A stretch of DNA of 64,000 nucleotides from Rhynchosporium graminicola (lineage: Eukaryota; Ascomycota; Leotiomycetes; Helotiales; Ploettnerulaceae), in the NCBI GenBank assembly GCA_900074885.1, contig FJUW01000029.1, positions 62,001 to 126,000 of the forward strand, written 5' to 3'. Numbering within the stretch: position 1 is the stretch's first letter; every line of letters begins with the position of its first letter. The notes beneath the pieces are model-generated. The model did not search any database. It was not told the origin of the DNA and saw nothing but the letters and a program-made list of their open reading frames with translations. The position numbers and the translations under genes were made by a program. This document shows, piece by piece, positions 26,071 to 39,007 of the stretch.

Positions 26071-29000
26071 GCGTAGAGGAGATAATGCGTAAGAGTGAGG
26101 TTTTATAAGCTCAAGGCGGATTGAGATCTTGGGTGTTGCATGACGAGGGAGGGGAGGGAAGGGAAATATGAAGATAGAGTATCGTGGCGAAGGGCGGAAT
26201 AGAATGTATAGAAGAGCTTCTGAGAAATGGTGAGGGATTTGGAAATGATGATGAGATAGTCTTGATAGCGAAATGGATGTGATTCCCGAATGAAGTTGTG
26301 TCTTGGGAAGGGTATGTGATGTTGGAGAAGGGTTGTGTTTTGGCGCTTGCGCTGTGATATTGGGGGTTCCGAGGCGTTGGAAGAAACTCTGAGGACCAAG
26401 AGAGTTAGGAAGGAGGATTTGGAGAGATGGAATGGGGAAATGACGTTTCTGGGAGGGCTGTTTATAGAGGTGAGAGTATCGTGGTTGACATAATGATTTA
26501 AGATAGTGGTCCAGAATATATCGAGGAATGTAGAACTATTGTATGGTAGTAGGATTTCATTTTGCTATATATATCCATATGTACATGTCAGTCCCATCAG
26601 ATTCAATTTCAACTGCGATTCAGTAAAGCATATTAAACCAAGTGAACCGTGGTCTGAGAATATGGCAATCTGAGTTAAGATATTTAGATTTCTATGCTTG
26701 AGAAGATAGTATAAAAGACAACTTTCAGCTGATACTTACAAAGAAAGTGATGACAAAGATACCGCTGAGCAAGTAGCTTACAGACTCGCTGAGGTGTGAA
26801 GGGCATGTGGAGAGGCGAAAGGTATAAACGCATATATTTCGGTATTAAGATGCGGTCGATAGAGTTTGAGAATCAGAAAGGATGGATACAGAGAATGCAA
26901 GGAAAGAGCTGATCATAGTGGGTAAAATGACAACGTGTGTATAGTTGACAGCTAAAATCCTAGAGATAGAACATAAACCCAGAGAAGAAAAACCTCATCG
27001 ACATCGTCTTGGATATCACAAAATCGAAGAGAGAGGTTTGAAGAAAATGCTTTTACGCATTTTTAAATTTAAGAATCAAATTTATCTTGCCATCGAATTG
27101 AGAGACGCTGCCAACCGCTCATGGTCACTTGTTGGGATCTCTTGTGTGTCGTGACAACCTCAAAGATACTTGAGAGAGGGTTTTTATAGGGTGATATTTT
27201 GAGAATAACAGGTCGCTGGATATTTGTTGCTGGTCTCTTTACTGGAAAACGGTGGGATGGATGTGATGGGATGACAATCGAGCTGTTTACGAGTTAGTAA
27301 AAATGATTATCCAGGCCTGGTTGAAAAGAGTGAAACCTGCTGACTACAGTATGAAGACTGTGAATATAGCACTTTCATGCGTGATTTACGGTACGAGTGG
27401 AAAAGTATAGAAATGCATCCGAGAAACTCTTTCAGCTCCCCTGCATTTTTGAGTAGGCTCAGTAAAGAGATGAAGAGTGTTGTATAATAGTCTGTGTTTG
27501 AGAAAGGCTTATGGGTCAACTGGTTCAGAGCGAACAGATTCAAAGAATTTGTTGTTGTCATGAGGACATTGAATCCTCGTCTTGAATTCCGAATTGGATA
27601 GCACCGGCAGCAGAATTGCACTTGGATATCAGGGAGAAATGGTCATACCAGGGGAGTTATGTGTGAACTCTGATCTCGGCTAAGATGACCTAATAAAGGC
27701 GCGAGATTGATAGTAACAGGAGTCATGGCAGTATAAGCAGAGCCTACTAACACAATTCAGATCTTCATCAAATCCGTTTCTCTTGACCGCCTAATTTCCG
27801 TCCTTCGTTCCTGATATAATCCTTCTAAAGGCTTGGAGCCGACGAGATAGCAATTTTAACGTACATGTTCGAATGAAAGAACGAGTCTTTTTCTCGTAGA
27901 AGCGCGTTGCCAATAACCTAGGCTTGATTTGAGGGTCAAGTCCATTTTGGGCCGGGCAGGTATTTAAGTGCAGCAGTCTAGTCTCTTGGGGTGTATGATA
28001 GTGTTATTGGAGACTGAGAGGCTATTTTGAGATCAAAGTCGCTGGTTTCATGTGAGTAGTTATCGGAAAATAAGATACTTAGTTTCGCTTCCTGGGGAGT
28101 TTTTGGGCTGGTTAGTTATACATAAATTGACTTTGACTCCACGAAATTGTGGCCCGCGAATCCTTAGAAATCGTGCCACATTGGTTCTACTTTCAAAGAG
28201 TTATCGCGATTAAGTGGTACTCTAAGCTGTCTCTTCTCTCGGGATAGTGAGGGAGGGGACTTGATTGGTTATGGGGTATTTACGTCTTAGCTTATGAACC
28301 GAACTAAAGGACTGATGTAGAACCACCCTCATTTCCATGATGACTTTATATAAGTGAGGGGTAGAGAACGATATAGGACTTTGTTAGAACTCGACGTTTT
28401 AAGTATCAAGTCAAGATGAAAGGAGAAAATGTCTATAAGCGAGATTGTTTGGGATCCTGCTACCTGCAGAAGATGAAGGATTGAAGTTTGATCATGGAAT
28501 AATATCCGGCAGCGAATAGAAACTTGACAGTGGTCATCGGACTCGCTATAGATGTCTCAGCCCACTCTTTAAAACAGTCCGAATAGATGCAATGCAATAT
28601 ACTGGATGTTATTTCCACTTCTAAGCGTAAATCTAGTGAACATGAGAAGAGAGGTTTTCCAGATTCGTATAATGATGTGAGAAGAAGAGAGAGTACTTTT
28701 ACAAAGGAGAGGTTATACGCAATTGAACGCCTTGAAGAACAGACTTGACTTGAGAGAAGGTGATATTTGTATATAGGGAAAAAGGTTGGCTAGGTGCTGG
28801 GCCGATGGAGAGAAAGCGAGATTTGAGGCTGTAATTGATGTCAGGGGAATCTGACCAGTGATGACTTCTGATAATATATGTATGTGCTGAGTGAGCTGTC
28901 TTTAAACTTTCCCTTTTTGATATTTTGACATGCTTGAAAGCTCGAAATATTTGACGATTCCTCTGTTCATGTAAAGTCCGTGATGAGAGCGAAATTTCAG

Positions 29001-29609
29001 ATACTTTTGAACCTATGGCATAGGTATAGAAGTCTAATCAACTAACTTCTAATACTACAGAATGAAGCTTTACCAACTACAAGGCATCAGAATTTGCGAT
29101 GGATTGCGACCACCGCTAAAATCATCTCGTGGTCAAAATTTTATCAATGCCTGATAGCTATAAATACAACGTAGCCAAGCACAATATTAAATGAATAGTC
29201 AGGTCCTGGGGGTGACAAGTGAGTAGTAGAATACGGAAAGGGATAATAGTAAACCATAAGCGAAGTTATGCGAAGAAGTCAAATAGCAAAGAAACGATGA
29301 ACAACGACAGATCAGCAGCAAACTAGAAGGTACGATAATGGCACACCACGAGTTCCGGGCCGTGTTGCAGGTATGTCTGGCGCGAGAACACCGTTAAGGT
29401 CATAGACTTCACAGCAAAGAGGAGGAATGTCAAGAGAATACGACCTCAGAATTAACGTTATACAGTATATATTATCATGAGTCCGAAGTAGAAGTAGTAA
29501 TCTTCTATCTTCCAGGTACCGAGCAGTTTGACAGCAGGTTGTTCTTTGATAATGGTATATTGACATTTTTGAGAAGTATATTCATAAATGACACCGTCTT
29601 TTTGGTTGG

Positions 29610-29858
29610 ATGTACTGTTGTACTTCTAACCTTCGAAGACGTGACAGACATGGGTATTTTATTTTGAAAGCCGGCATAATCATCCTTGCTAGGCTCGAGG
29701 AAGTAAGACAGAGCTCGTGCGTCTTGTGTTCATTTCTGCGATCTTTGTGTCACTCTCGAAATGAAGTATACGAAAATAACTATAAATACCAAGTCTTGCC
29801 TGTTAGTGCAGAAAAATCCTCGATATTCACTAATGAGTTTTGGATAGTAACAATATAG
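29610..29858 (+). pseudogene. Possible relic of a HET-type (heterokaryon incompatibility) gene
   Basis: One open stretch contains LARLEEVRQSSCVLCSFLRS followed by a short acidic/aromatic segment. This resembles the cysteine-bearing region that precedes the HET domain in many fungal HET-like proteins. The frame ends after 82 codons, and no HET core motif was found downstream in any frame. A short degraded remnant is the best reading; chance similarity is possible. Confidence 0.22.
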
Positions 29859-32800
29859 TTTTAGGTGAGGTGGATATATAAGTTAGCTGAAGTATTCGTG
29901 GATGACCCTTGCTTGCCGATCCGAGCGAAAGCCAAGCATAGATAGAGAAGAGATAGTTCCTCCTCTTTGGATACACCTATAAGAACAATTGAGTTGTAAC
30001 ACTTAGAATATGCCGGCTAAGCAGACTGTAAGTAAGCCAATTGTGTAGAAATAGTGCTATCTAACTTATAATCAGAATATCACTACTGACCCTATCTGTT
30101 CTCGGATTATAATGAGCAAATGAAAAAATCCCAATTGAAGCATTTATTCTATTTGACTAGTAGTTCCTCGAAATAGGCGCGGCATCCCGTGACGTGCGCT
30201 TTTTTCCAGCAATATTCCTATGCTTTGCCACTTTTCTCGCAAATTATTCTCGAGTGCACATCTGATGAGTTTTCTCTCGGTCTATATCTGGAACACAAGG
30301 TCTTTTTTCTTTCGAAAGGAACTTCTCTGTTGTCATTGAACTGAGCGATAGCTTGAATTTCGCAGTCTCCAGGTAGTAACATCGAGTGCGTTGAACTTGA
30401 CAGCAGGATTACCTTAGGGAATGAGAAGACGGTTATCTAGACCCCATCTCCTTTGAGATGCACTCACTTCTGGATAGGCCTCATATTTATAAGGCGTCAC
30501 ACGGGGAAATCATGCCCATAATTGATAATCGCTAAAGTTGGTTTCAAGGAAATCAAAACCAGCCTGAAAAGATAGGTAGCCTGGTTTGATCTATATTTAA
30601 TGCTTGCACAGGGCAATTAAGTACGAAAAGCTCCTCTATAGCCTTTACGAGATTTTTCGAGCGAGCACGAGTTAGGGTTTAGAGTATGACAACAGGAGGA
30701 CAGATAGCATTAAAATGTAACTGATTTTGACGTATAAAAAAGACAGGGAGGATGACCTTTCATAGCCAGGCAGATGTCGAACTTCAAGGGCTCGATCAAG
30801 TAGCTATCGATATTCGAAATTGAGCCGAAATATGATATGAGCTGGATCTTAATCATTTTAACATCGATCTCGGTTCCTTTGCGATGCGATCGTTAGATCT
30901 TTTGACTTATTATGCTTGCTCTATTACTGAATGTAGGCCATTATATACATAGAGCTCCCCTGGTAGTCTCATTAGAGCCGTGTGTTGCTTTTCCTGTCTA
31001 ATCATTGACTGACTACCTCTAGTATCGCGTTATGTAAAGTTAAGCTCCTTGTGCATGACACCGCAAGGTATATACCACTACTACCGACCTTATCTTGAAT
31101 CTCTTTTTTCGCATCGTGGCTTGCTTTTACAAGTGATTTCCTTCCTAATGAGTTCAATAATGAAGACCTAAGATCGACATTTTCTATGTAAAAATCTCAA
31201 ACGACCTCATTTTCTCTTCTCGATATCAATCTACTTCACCATAGCATCTGAGTATTTTGAATGGTACAATTATCTTTGACTGCTTGTGGAATCCTATTAG
31301 ACGTGCTCTGACAATTTTGTTCTGCTCTTCTTTTCGTATCCGAAAGAGTATTGCAAGTAGCAGTAGTACACTAAAAAAGAAAAGTCGGGAAACTAGGAAA
31401 CAACAACGTATTTAAACATGACAGCGAAGTGAGTCCTGGGTGTGATTAAATCAGCTGATCCTAAGGTGTCTCTCAATAATTTCTATCTATTCTTCCTGTT
31501 TATGTCTCAAGTGTGTTTTATATCTGGTAGGAACTCCGAACCCGGGTCCAAAGTTTGCTTGAAGAGCCGTCTGAGCGTCTCTTAGAAATCATAAAAACGT
31601 GACTCTCTACTTGCTAGTAGGTGTGAGCAAAGGCATGATCTTTTTCCGACAGTGCTTGAGTTGAGAGAAGATTGTGTTTATATATCGACAGGGAATCGGC
31701 AGGGTAAGATTTCTTGGATATGGAGAGAGAATCGTGTATCTTCAGTTCCACTCTCGATACTTTTCAATTGTAGCTATCAATTCGAACATAAGACTGGCGA
31801 GATCGGACATGAGTATGTCACGATGTTTATCGTATTATATCTTAAGCTGGGCGGAAGCCCTTGTTAGTTGAATGAAGAATTGGAAAGCTTCGGGGTTTAA
31901 CCATATATAGTTAGAACTTAGAAAACAAACACTTTCTGGCCTCCATTTAAAAGAAAGGATTCAGACAGGATTTTCCATTATTCTCACTCAGCAGTAAGTC
32001 AGAGCTCTATGACCTCGATCCTCAGAACAGTCACTTAGATCGGGTTTCGATCATCGCAAGCCGTATTCCTGCTTGGTACTGTTGCTGTTGCCAACATGTA
32101 AAACGTTAACTTATGATTGTGTAGTTTTGAGATTTGGGCTAATTCAGCTGAAAAAACTTGATCTTGATAGTAGAAGAACCTTTGACAAAGATACACCCAT
32201 TGAATCAATGACGAATCTGTCTTACGAGTCTCGGCTTTCAAAATGATATACAATGTTAGGCTTGTCTTGCCCGTAAGCAGCAAGACTCTTCTGCCAGACG
32301 GAAATTGGACTTAAGCTAGTAAATAGAAAGGTAGCAGGAGAGTTGAGCTCATGTAACTCAGATATACGATGTCTCTTCTGCTTTCATTCAGAATTGTAAT
32401 TGAGTTTAAGACGAAAAGCAATTTATAGAGCATACCAACTATTGCTAAGTGAATTACAGTGTTCCGGAATGAGTATTGGCTTGCAATTGCTGAGTTTTAT
32501 GTTTGTTGCCGGCGGCAGACAATGGCTGGGATGCCGAGTGACATGAAGAATTGATTCCTGAATTGTCGAACATCTTCTGTAGGGTTTCACTTGGAGTCGC
32601 AGAGAGAAAGGTAGTTTTGATCCAGTAAATGTATACCATACATCGGTGAAGGGGATGAGTTATCCTCTGACCTAGCTCTTGCTGAAGATATTGCTGGGTT
32701 ACGAGCCTAACAGTATTGAGTAGTCGTTTACCTAGACAAGGACCTGTCCCCAATACGATGTCTTATCTACCTTATTTACTTCGAGCTTCGGTTGTAAGGT

Positions 32801-33140
32801 AAAGTTGCTAAGCCTAATCGATCGATTTAGGCGACTCCACTATAATCTGGCCCCGCCAAGCCTTGCCCAAAGACCACGAATCTCGAAATCCAGCCAACTT
32901 GAGCCTCATCGTCACGTCCCACCTCTCTCCAAGTCTCCACTGCCATTTGGAGCATTTCTACATCTGCGACGACGTCCACGGCCTCTGGAATTCTCCACCT
33001 TCGAAAAGCTTGAACTCTGCGACGAACCACAACACCCTTCTCAGCAGAGCGTCCTATGCGCTTTCACAAGCCACATATCTCCTGAGAGCTCCCCCTTGCA
33101 GCAATCATATTCGGCATCGCATAAAAAGCGACTCGGAAAC

Positions 33141-36031
33141 ATGAGGTTGGACGTAAAGGTATGTGGCCCTCGACTGCAGCAAGTGTCACCACTCTGGAGG
33201 AGGAAGCTGGAATCTCGAAATGGCACAACCCCCACCAGATCAGAGGAACAGCTCGGAATTGCGCCAATCCGTGATAATGAGAGATATGCCGATGAACAAT
33301 GCTAACGCGATTTTAAATTTACAGAGACAGCTGTTTGCCCGCAGCGAGAGAGTCAAAGGCATCGATTTCCATCCTGTTGAGCCATGGATTTTGACCACAC
33401 TTTACAGCGGTATGTTCTCCGGCGCATTAGAGGGGACTTGACTGACAATATTCAGGCCATGCATATATTTGGTCCTATGAGACAGGAGTATATTGAATTT
33501 CGGTACATACTATTTGCGAGTGCTAACCCTTGGTAGCTGGTGGTCAAGACCTTCGAATTGACAGATGTCCCCGTACGAGCTGGTCGATTCGTTGCACGAA
33601 AGAACTGGATTGTCTGCGGCTCAGATGATTTCCAACTACGAGTCTACAATTACAACACCTCCGAAAAGATCACATCGTTCGAAGCACATCCTGATTACAT
33701 TCGAGCAATTGTTGTACATCCCTCACAACCATTCGTCCTTACCGCTTCCGATGACATGACAATCAAGCTATGGGATTGGGACAAGGGATGGAAATGTGTG
33801 CAAATCTTCGAAGGACATAGCCATTATGTCATGGGCCTGGCCATCAATCCCAAGGACACCAACACTTTCGCCTCGGCGTGTTTGGACAGGACAGTCAAGA
33901 TCTGGAGTTTGGGTTCTTCGACAGCGAACTTTACACTGGAGGCACATGAGACGAAAGGTGTAAATCACGTCGACTACTACCCACAATCCGACAAGCCATA
34001 TCTCCTCACCACTTCCGATGACCGAACAGTCAAGATTTGGGATTACACTACAAAATCGTTGATCGCGACTTTGGAGGGCCACACCAGCAATGTTTCGTTT
34101 GCATGCTACCACCCAGAATTACCCGTCATTATTTCTGGATCCGAAGACGGAACCGTCAAGATCTGGCACGCCAATACATACCGCTTGGAACAATCGCTGA
34201 ACTATGGCTTGGAAAGAGCTTGGTGTGTTAGCTACCAGCGGGGTAAGCAAGGTGTAGCTGTTGGTTTCGACGAAGGTGCGGTGGTTGTGAAGATGGGTAG
34301 AGAAGAGCCAGCAGTATCCATGGACGGATCTGGAAAGCTGATTTGGGCGAGACACAGCGAGGTTGTTTCTTCGATAATCAAGGGAGGAGGTAAGTTTTCA
34401 AGACCTGGTTGTGAGTGTTACTGACAATATCAGATGCCTCCTTGAAAGACAACGAGCCCATCTCCCTCCCCACGAAAGATCTCGGTACCTGCGAAATATA
34501 CCCACAAACACTCCTCCACTCCCCTAACGGCCGCTTCGTTTCCGTCTGCGGTGACGGAGAGTTTATCATCTACACAGCTCTTGCTTGGAGAAATAAGGCG
34601 TTTGGTTCGGCATTGGACTTCTGCTGGGGGTCCAAGGACAACAGCAACGACTATGCGATCCGGGAATCAACAACAAGTGTCAAGATCTTCAAGAACTTTG
34701 TTGAGAAGGCTGGAGGACTTGATGTTGGTTTCCAAGCCGAGGGTCTGACTGGTGGTGTGCTTCTTGGTGTTAAGGGACAAGGTGGAATAGGCTTCTTCGA
34801 CTGGCAAAGCGGTGCTCTGGTTCGACGAATTGAGGTCGACCCTAGGGAAGTTTACTGGTCTGAGAACGGAGAATTGGTCGCGATTGCATGCGAGGATACA
34901 TTTTACGTCCTTCGATTCTCGAGAGATGCCTTTTTGGCGGCCGTTCAATCAGGAGAGGCCGACGACGATGGTGTTGAGGCCGCTTTCGAGATTGTCACAG
35001 ATATCAATGAGAGGTAAGAACGCATCAATGGGCGTATGAGCTTTACTAATGGTAGCAGTGTCCGAACTGGAGAATGGGTTGGGGATTGCTTCATCTACAC
35101 AAACAGCACAAACAGATTAAATTATCTGGTTGGTGACCAAACATACACGATCTCCCACTTCGACCAGCCCATGTACCTACTCGGCTATATCCAGCGCGAC
35201 TCCCGAATCTACCTCGCCGACAAAGATGTCAACGTCACATCTTTCGCCCTGTCTCTCGCAGTCGTCGAGTATCAAACTCTCGTCCTTCGAGATGACATGG
35301 AAACAGCGGAAGAACTCCTCCCCACAATCCCTCAAGATCAACTGAACAAAATCGCTCGTTTCCTCGAAGGACAAGGGCACAAAGAACTCGCTCTTGAGGT
35401 AGCAACCGACTCGGAGCACAAGTTCGACCTAGCACTCGCCCTCGGCCATCTAGAAATGGCTCTCGATCTCGCTAAAGAAGCCGACGTCGAGCATAAATGG
35501 AAGATAGTCGGTGATGCCGCTCTAAGTGGATGGGACGTGGCTCTCGCTGCTGAATGTTTCAAGAATGCCAAAGATCTCGGTTCTTTACTTCTGCTTCATT
35601 CTTCGACTGGTGATAGGGATGGGCTGAAAGCACTTAGCGAGCAGGCTCAAGGAGCTGGTGCTCATAACGTGGCTTTTACTTGTCTTTGGCAGCTGGCTGA
35701 TATTGAGGGATGTATTGAACTCCTAACCAAGACTGGGAGGGAGGCCGAAGCTGTGCTCTTCGCGCAAACATATAGGCCTAGTCTTGCGCCTAAGACTGTT
35801 GGTTTATGGAAAGATTCACTCAAGAAGGCAAAGAAAGAGAGGGTGGCTAAGACTGTGGGTGTTCCTGGGGAAGATGATGAATTGTTCCCTGAGTGGGAAG
35901 AGTATTTGAGGCTGGAGACTGAGGGGGTTGGTGACCTCGTTGATGTTAGGGAGGAGGAGGAGGGTGTTGCTGAGGCTTCTGACCCGGATGCCGAGGAGGC
36001 AGAGGCCGAGGAGGATGAGGCTGAGGCTTAG
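33141..36031 (+). CDS. sec27: Coatomer subunit beta' (COPI coat, SEC27)
   Basis: COPI coat subunit for retrograde Golgi-to-ER vesicle transport. It has 846 residues in six exons: 33141-33158, 33325-33409, 33456-33487, 33537-34389, 34434-35013 and 35059-36031. The first coding exon is 18 nt (MRLDVK), as expected for this family. The N-terminal WD40 propellers show repeated TIKLWDW, TVKIWSL, TVKIWDY and TVKIWH blades within about the first 300 residues, with the highly conserved SGSEDGTVKIWHANTYRLEQ region. A second propeller and an alpha-solenoid (about residues 590-790) follow. The C-terminus is a Glu/Asp/Ala-rich tail after residue 800. Exon 3 is only 32 nt, and its donor (GTATAT) is weaker than the others. 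Convergent with the dioxygenase gene 430 bp away. Confidence 0.95.
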
Positions 36032-36461
36032 TAAGAGACTTGACTTGTCTTTTGGGGATCTTGGTAAAGGGGGACAAAATAGCGAATAGCTGACATGTTG
36101 AATTGAGATGTCATATTTAGAGACGCTAGACCCGGGTTTAGACGTGCTGCTGTTCTTGGACTGTAGTTCTTACGGATATATGAGTGTTCCACTTTGTCAC
36201 CCCTCGGCGTCATGTCCCTGAGATCAGATTAGTACTCGAGAGTATCTACTTACGAGTATCACAAGCAGCAAGTAAGAGGATCTCGGACCAGCTTGTGATC
36301 AAATAGATATATTCATCAATGGTAAAGAGTCATAAGCGAGAAACAGATACTAAACAATCATTTCACAGTCATCAGAACCATCATCAACATCAACATCACA
36401 ATGAAACATCAGCAACATTCCCACGACCTCCACCCCTTCTCTCTCCCACCACCTCACAATT
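36032..36461. other. Convergent 3' region
   Basis: 430 bp between the coatomer beta' stop and the stop of the minus-strand dioxygenase. It presumably holds both 3' untranslated regions. A CATCA-rich stretch lies near 36370-36400. No gene is seen. Confidence 0.5.
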
Positions 36462-37797
36462 CTAATTCGCAGCCACAGCCACCATCTTCTTCGCATCCGC
36501 CTCAGCAGCATTAACCTCCCTCTGGCTCACACTCAAATCCCTCTCCTCCTCCATGCCGCCCAGCAGCAAATAACTCGGGGCCTGGGCCTGCATCTCGGGC
36601 GGGGCCATGAAGGCGAAGAACTTCTCGTCGTGCCACTGGCCGGCGGTGACGTAGCGGCCGTTGCTGTCGGTGAACATGGTGGCGTCCTCGGCGCGCAGGA
36701 AATAGGCGATGCTGTACCGGTGCTCGGTGGGCGTCAGGGGCACCACGCGGTGGATGCAGGATTGGAAGGTGTGGGCGCTGGCGAAGCGGAGGGAGTCGCC
36801 GATGTTGATGATTGCGTGGCCGGGGAGGGGCGCGATGAAGCCGAACTCTTTGCGTCCTGTGGATGGAATTGTGAGTTAGGGGACTGGGTGAGGTTGGGAT
36901 TGGGATTGTGGTTATGTGATGGGAGAATATGTAAAGGGACAAAGGGAAAAAGAGAGCTTACCAGGTGGTCTAATCTGCAATCCCCACTGCTCGCTAAACA
37001 ACAGCGTCAACGAACTGATGTCCGTGTGTTTCTGATGGCCGATGTTCTTGTCCGTCTTTGGGTCACACGGGATGTAATGCATCATCGCCAGGGTGGATGT
37101 CGATGGTTTGTGATTGCGGTGCGAATTCTCGAAGCGCGAGGAGCCCGTGAGGCCCATACCGGTGGAGAGCGCCGACAGGATGATCTTGGTGATGGTGTTG
37201 GAGCCCGCGATGGCGTTCTCGAGAACTTTCATGTCGCTTGTGTTCTTGATATTGCGGGGGATGTGCGGCGAGGAGGCTTGGATCTCGTCGCGGGAGACCT
37301 GGAGGTGGGTAGGTTAGTATTGGGATGATGTGAATGCTGAGCAATGCATTTGATAGAGAGGACTTACTTTGATCATTTCGTAGCCGTCTTTGGTGTTTTC
37401 GAGGACACCAGTGCGAGAACCAACGGGTTCGTATCCTAGATGAGGAGCAACGAGACCTGTGATACGCATCTATCAGTAACCATCCAGGTCGAGAGAAGAG
37501 TCGTTCTTCAGACAGGACGTCTAACATACCAAACTCATTCTTGACCTCCAACGGCGCCTCGAAGAACTTATGCATCACCTTCAACGTCTCCTGCTGATCA
37601 TCCAAGAATCGTCTCCCGTCAATCCCCTGCAGATCAAGATAGAAGAACCCCTCTTCCTGGCAGCATTTCACCAGCTTCTCAATCTCCTCTGGTTCTTGAG
37701 ATAGGAGACGGGAGTAATCGACGGTCTGCATGGAGTAGACGGGGACGTCTTTGCCGCTCCATTGGACGGTCTTGGGGATCTCGATGGTTGGGGCCAT
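36462..37797 (-). CDS. 2-oxoglutarate/Fe(II)-dependent dioxygenase (isopenicillin N synthase-like)
   Basis: Predicted soluble oxidoreductase of 362 residues in four exons: 37797-37530, 37456-37368, 37298-36962 and 36856-36462. The N-terminal non-heme dioxygenase region contains QEEGFFYLDLQGIDG. The jelly-roll core supplies the iron ligands His210 and Asp212 (KHTDISSLTLL) and His267 (CIHRVVPL). The 2-oxoglutarate-binding pair Arg278-x-Ser280 is in HRYSIAYFLRAED. The full facial triad is intact, so activity is expected. The substrate is unknown; fungal relatives act in secondary metabolism and detoxification. The gene is divergent from an FAD monooxygenase 1.21 kb away, which may indicate a shared oxidative pathway. 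A plus-strand open frame of 232 codons lies antisense to it and is a GC-driven shadow. Confidence 0.93.
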
Positions 37798-39007
37798 GGT
37801 TGTGGTTCGAGGAAAGCTTGGAGGGGAATTGAGTTTTGGGTTTGAGGTTGTGAATGAGGTTGTAGGTTGGATGGATCGATGGATGGGTGGAGAGGAAGAG
37901 TGGGGGGTAGAAAGTTCTGAGGAGTTTAGGAATTTACTAGGAATTTCGGAGGTTTGTTGGGAAGGGAAGTGGCTGAAGATGCTACCTCTGATATGTATGC
38001 CAGGTTCTTCTTGGATGCATCACTGAGACACTATCTCGGTAAATGCCAATTCAATATAGCCAAGATAAACTAGGGAGGCAAGGAGAGAAACAGCCAGCCA
38101 GCCATATTGGTATCAAATACTCCGGATACTTGCCACTCCCCTCCGCATTCCCGCCACGTGTCGTGAGGGGCATACATACTACTGTACTCGTACATATACG
38201 GAATAATACTATGTACAGCAGGTACTCTATTGTGATACGAGGAACACCAATAGAAGCCAAGGCGTGAGAGATAAACAAAGATCTCGGATGTGCCAGCCAG
38301 CGGTCGTTCAAGGGCAGGGCTCCCGGCGCTATCTAACCGAGCAAATCATCATCCACATAATAGACATCTTGGCCGGCCATCCTCCATTTTTATAGACACC
38401 AAGTGCGGGACGTTGCATACATATAATACTCGTATGCATACGATGCTCCGTAGTGGGGACATACGGAGTAAGTACCCAGGTAGTCAGTCTATAGTGCTAC
38501 TGCTTGAAAGGGAAGGTGGGTTGGTACCAGTGTACAGCACGGCCAATGCAGCAGCGCAGCCAAGAGTGATACAGCCAGCCACTGATTCGATTTTGATTCC
38601 GGCTGGATTCGGCGATGAAACGATCAAGGGATCCATAGAGACGTTCAGCGGCATTGGAAAAGTGTCTTGTGCAGTCAGAAGACTATTGATTGATTGTCAT
38701 GTTAGTTAGATAGAGGCTCGGAGGATATAAGTATGAAAAGGTGAGTGAGTGAAAGAGTGAGTGGAGCTGAGGCAAGGAAGGCAAGGCAAGGCAAGGCAAG
38801 GCGAGGCGAGGCGAGGGAGTGAGGGAGTGAGGGAGTACTCTTAGCCGACTATCGAATTGTCAATATTTCATACCCATACCTACCTACCAATACCTATACC
38901 TAGATCTTGGCTTCGGTCTTTGCATCTTCTAGGACGTGATCTGAGGTGTGATTTGTGGCAAGTTTGTATTTTACATGTACAGTGTATTGCCACAATCGTG
39001 TTGAGCA
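37798..39007. promoter_or_regulatory. Divergent promoter between dioxygenase and monooxygenase genes
   Basis: 1.21 kb between the two start codons. It contains a CACGTG E-box at 38155-38160, several short TAC/GTA-rich runs, and a purine-rich GGCAA/GGCGA/GGGAGTGA tandem at 38770-38837. A minus-strand-facing TATA is not obvious. Shared control of the two genes is plausible but unproven. Confidence 0.5.
38770..38837. repeat. GGCAA / GGCGA / GGGAGTGA tandem array
   Basis: Successive short tandems based on GGCAA, then GGCGA, then GAGGGAGT, all purine-rich on the plus strand. The array ends about 170 bp upstream of the monooxygenase start codon, where length changes could affect expression. Confidence 0.8.

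Larger units (their letters stand above)
25139..33140. other. 8 kb gene desert between two housekeeping genes
   Basis: No intact gene could be supported over 8 kb. The first kilobase is packed with simple repeats and purine-rich tracts (25531-26070). The rest is AT-leaning with short frames only; one fragment near 29.6-29.9 kb recalls a HET-type protein. CpA and TpG remain frequent, so it is not RIP-saturated. It may hold decayed elements or non-coding transcripts. Confidence 0.5.

Noticed and set aside
32805..33305. Plus-strand open frame of 166 codons before coatomer beta'
   Set aside because: It overlaps the coatomer beta' first exon and intron in another frame and has no recognisable domain. 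It is leader and intron sequence.
36630..37328. Plus-strand open frame of 232 codons
   Set aside because: It lies antisense to the dioxygenase exons and introns. Its Gly/Val/Ala/Asp-rich sequence is the usual shadow of a GC-rich gene.
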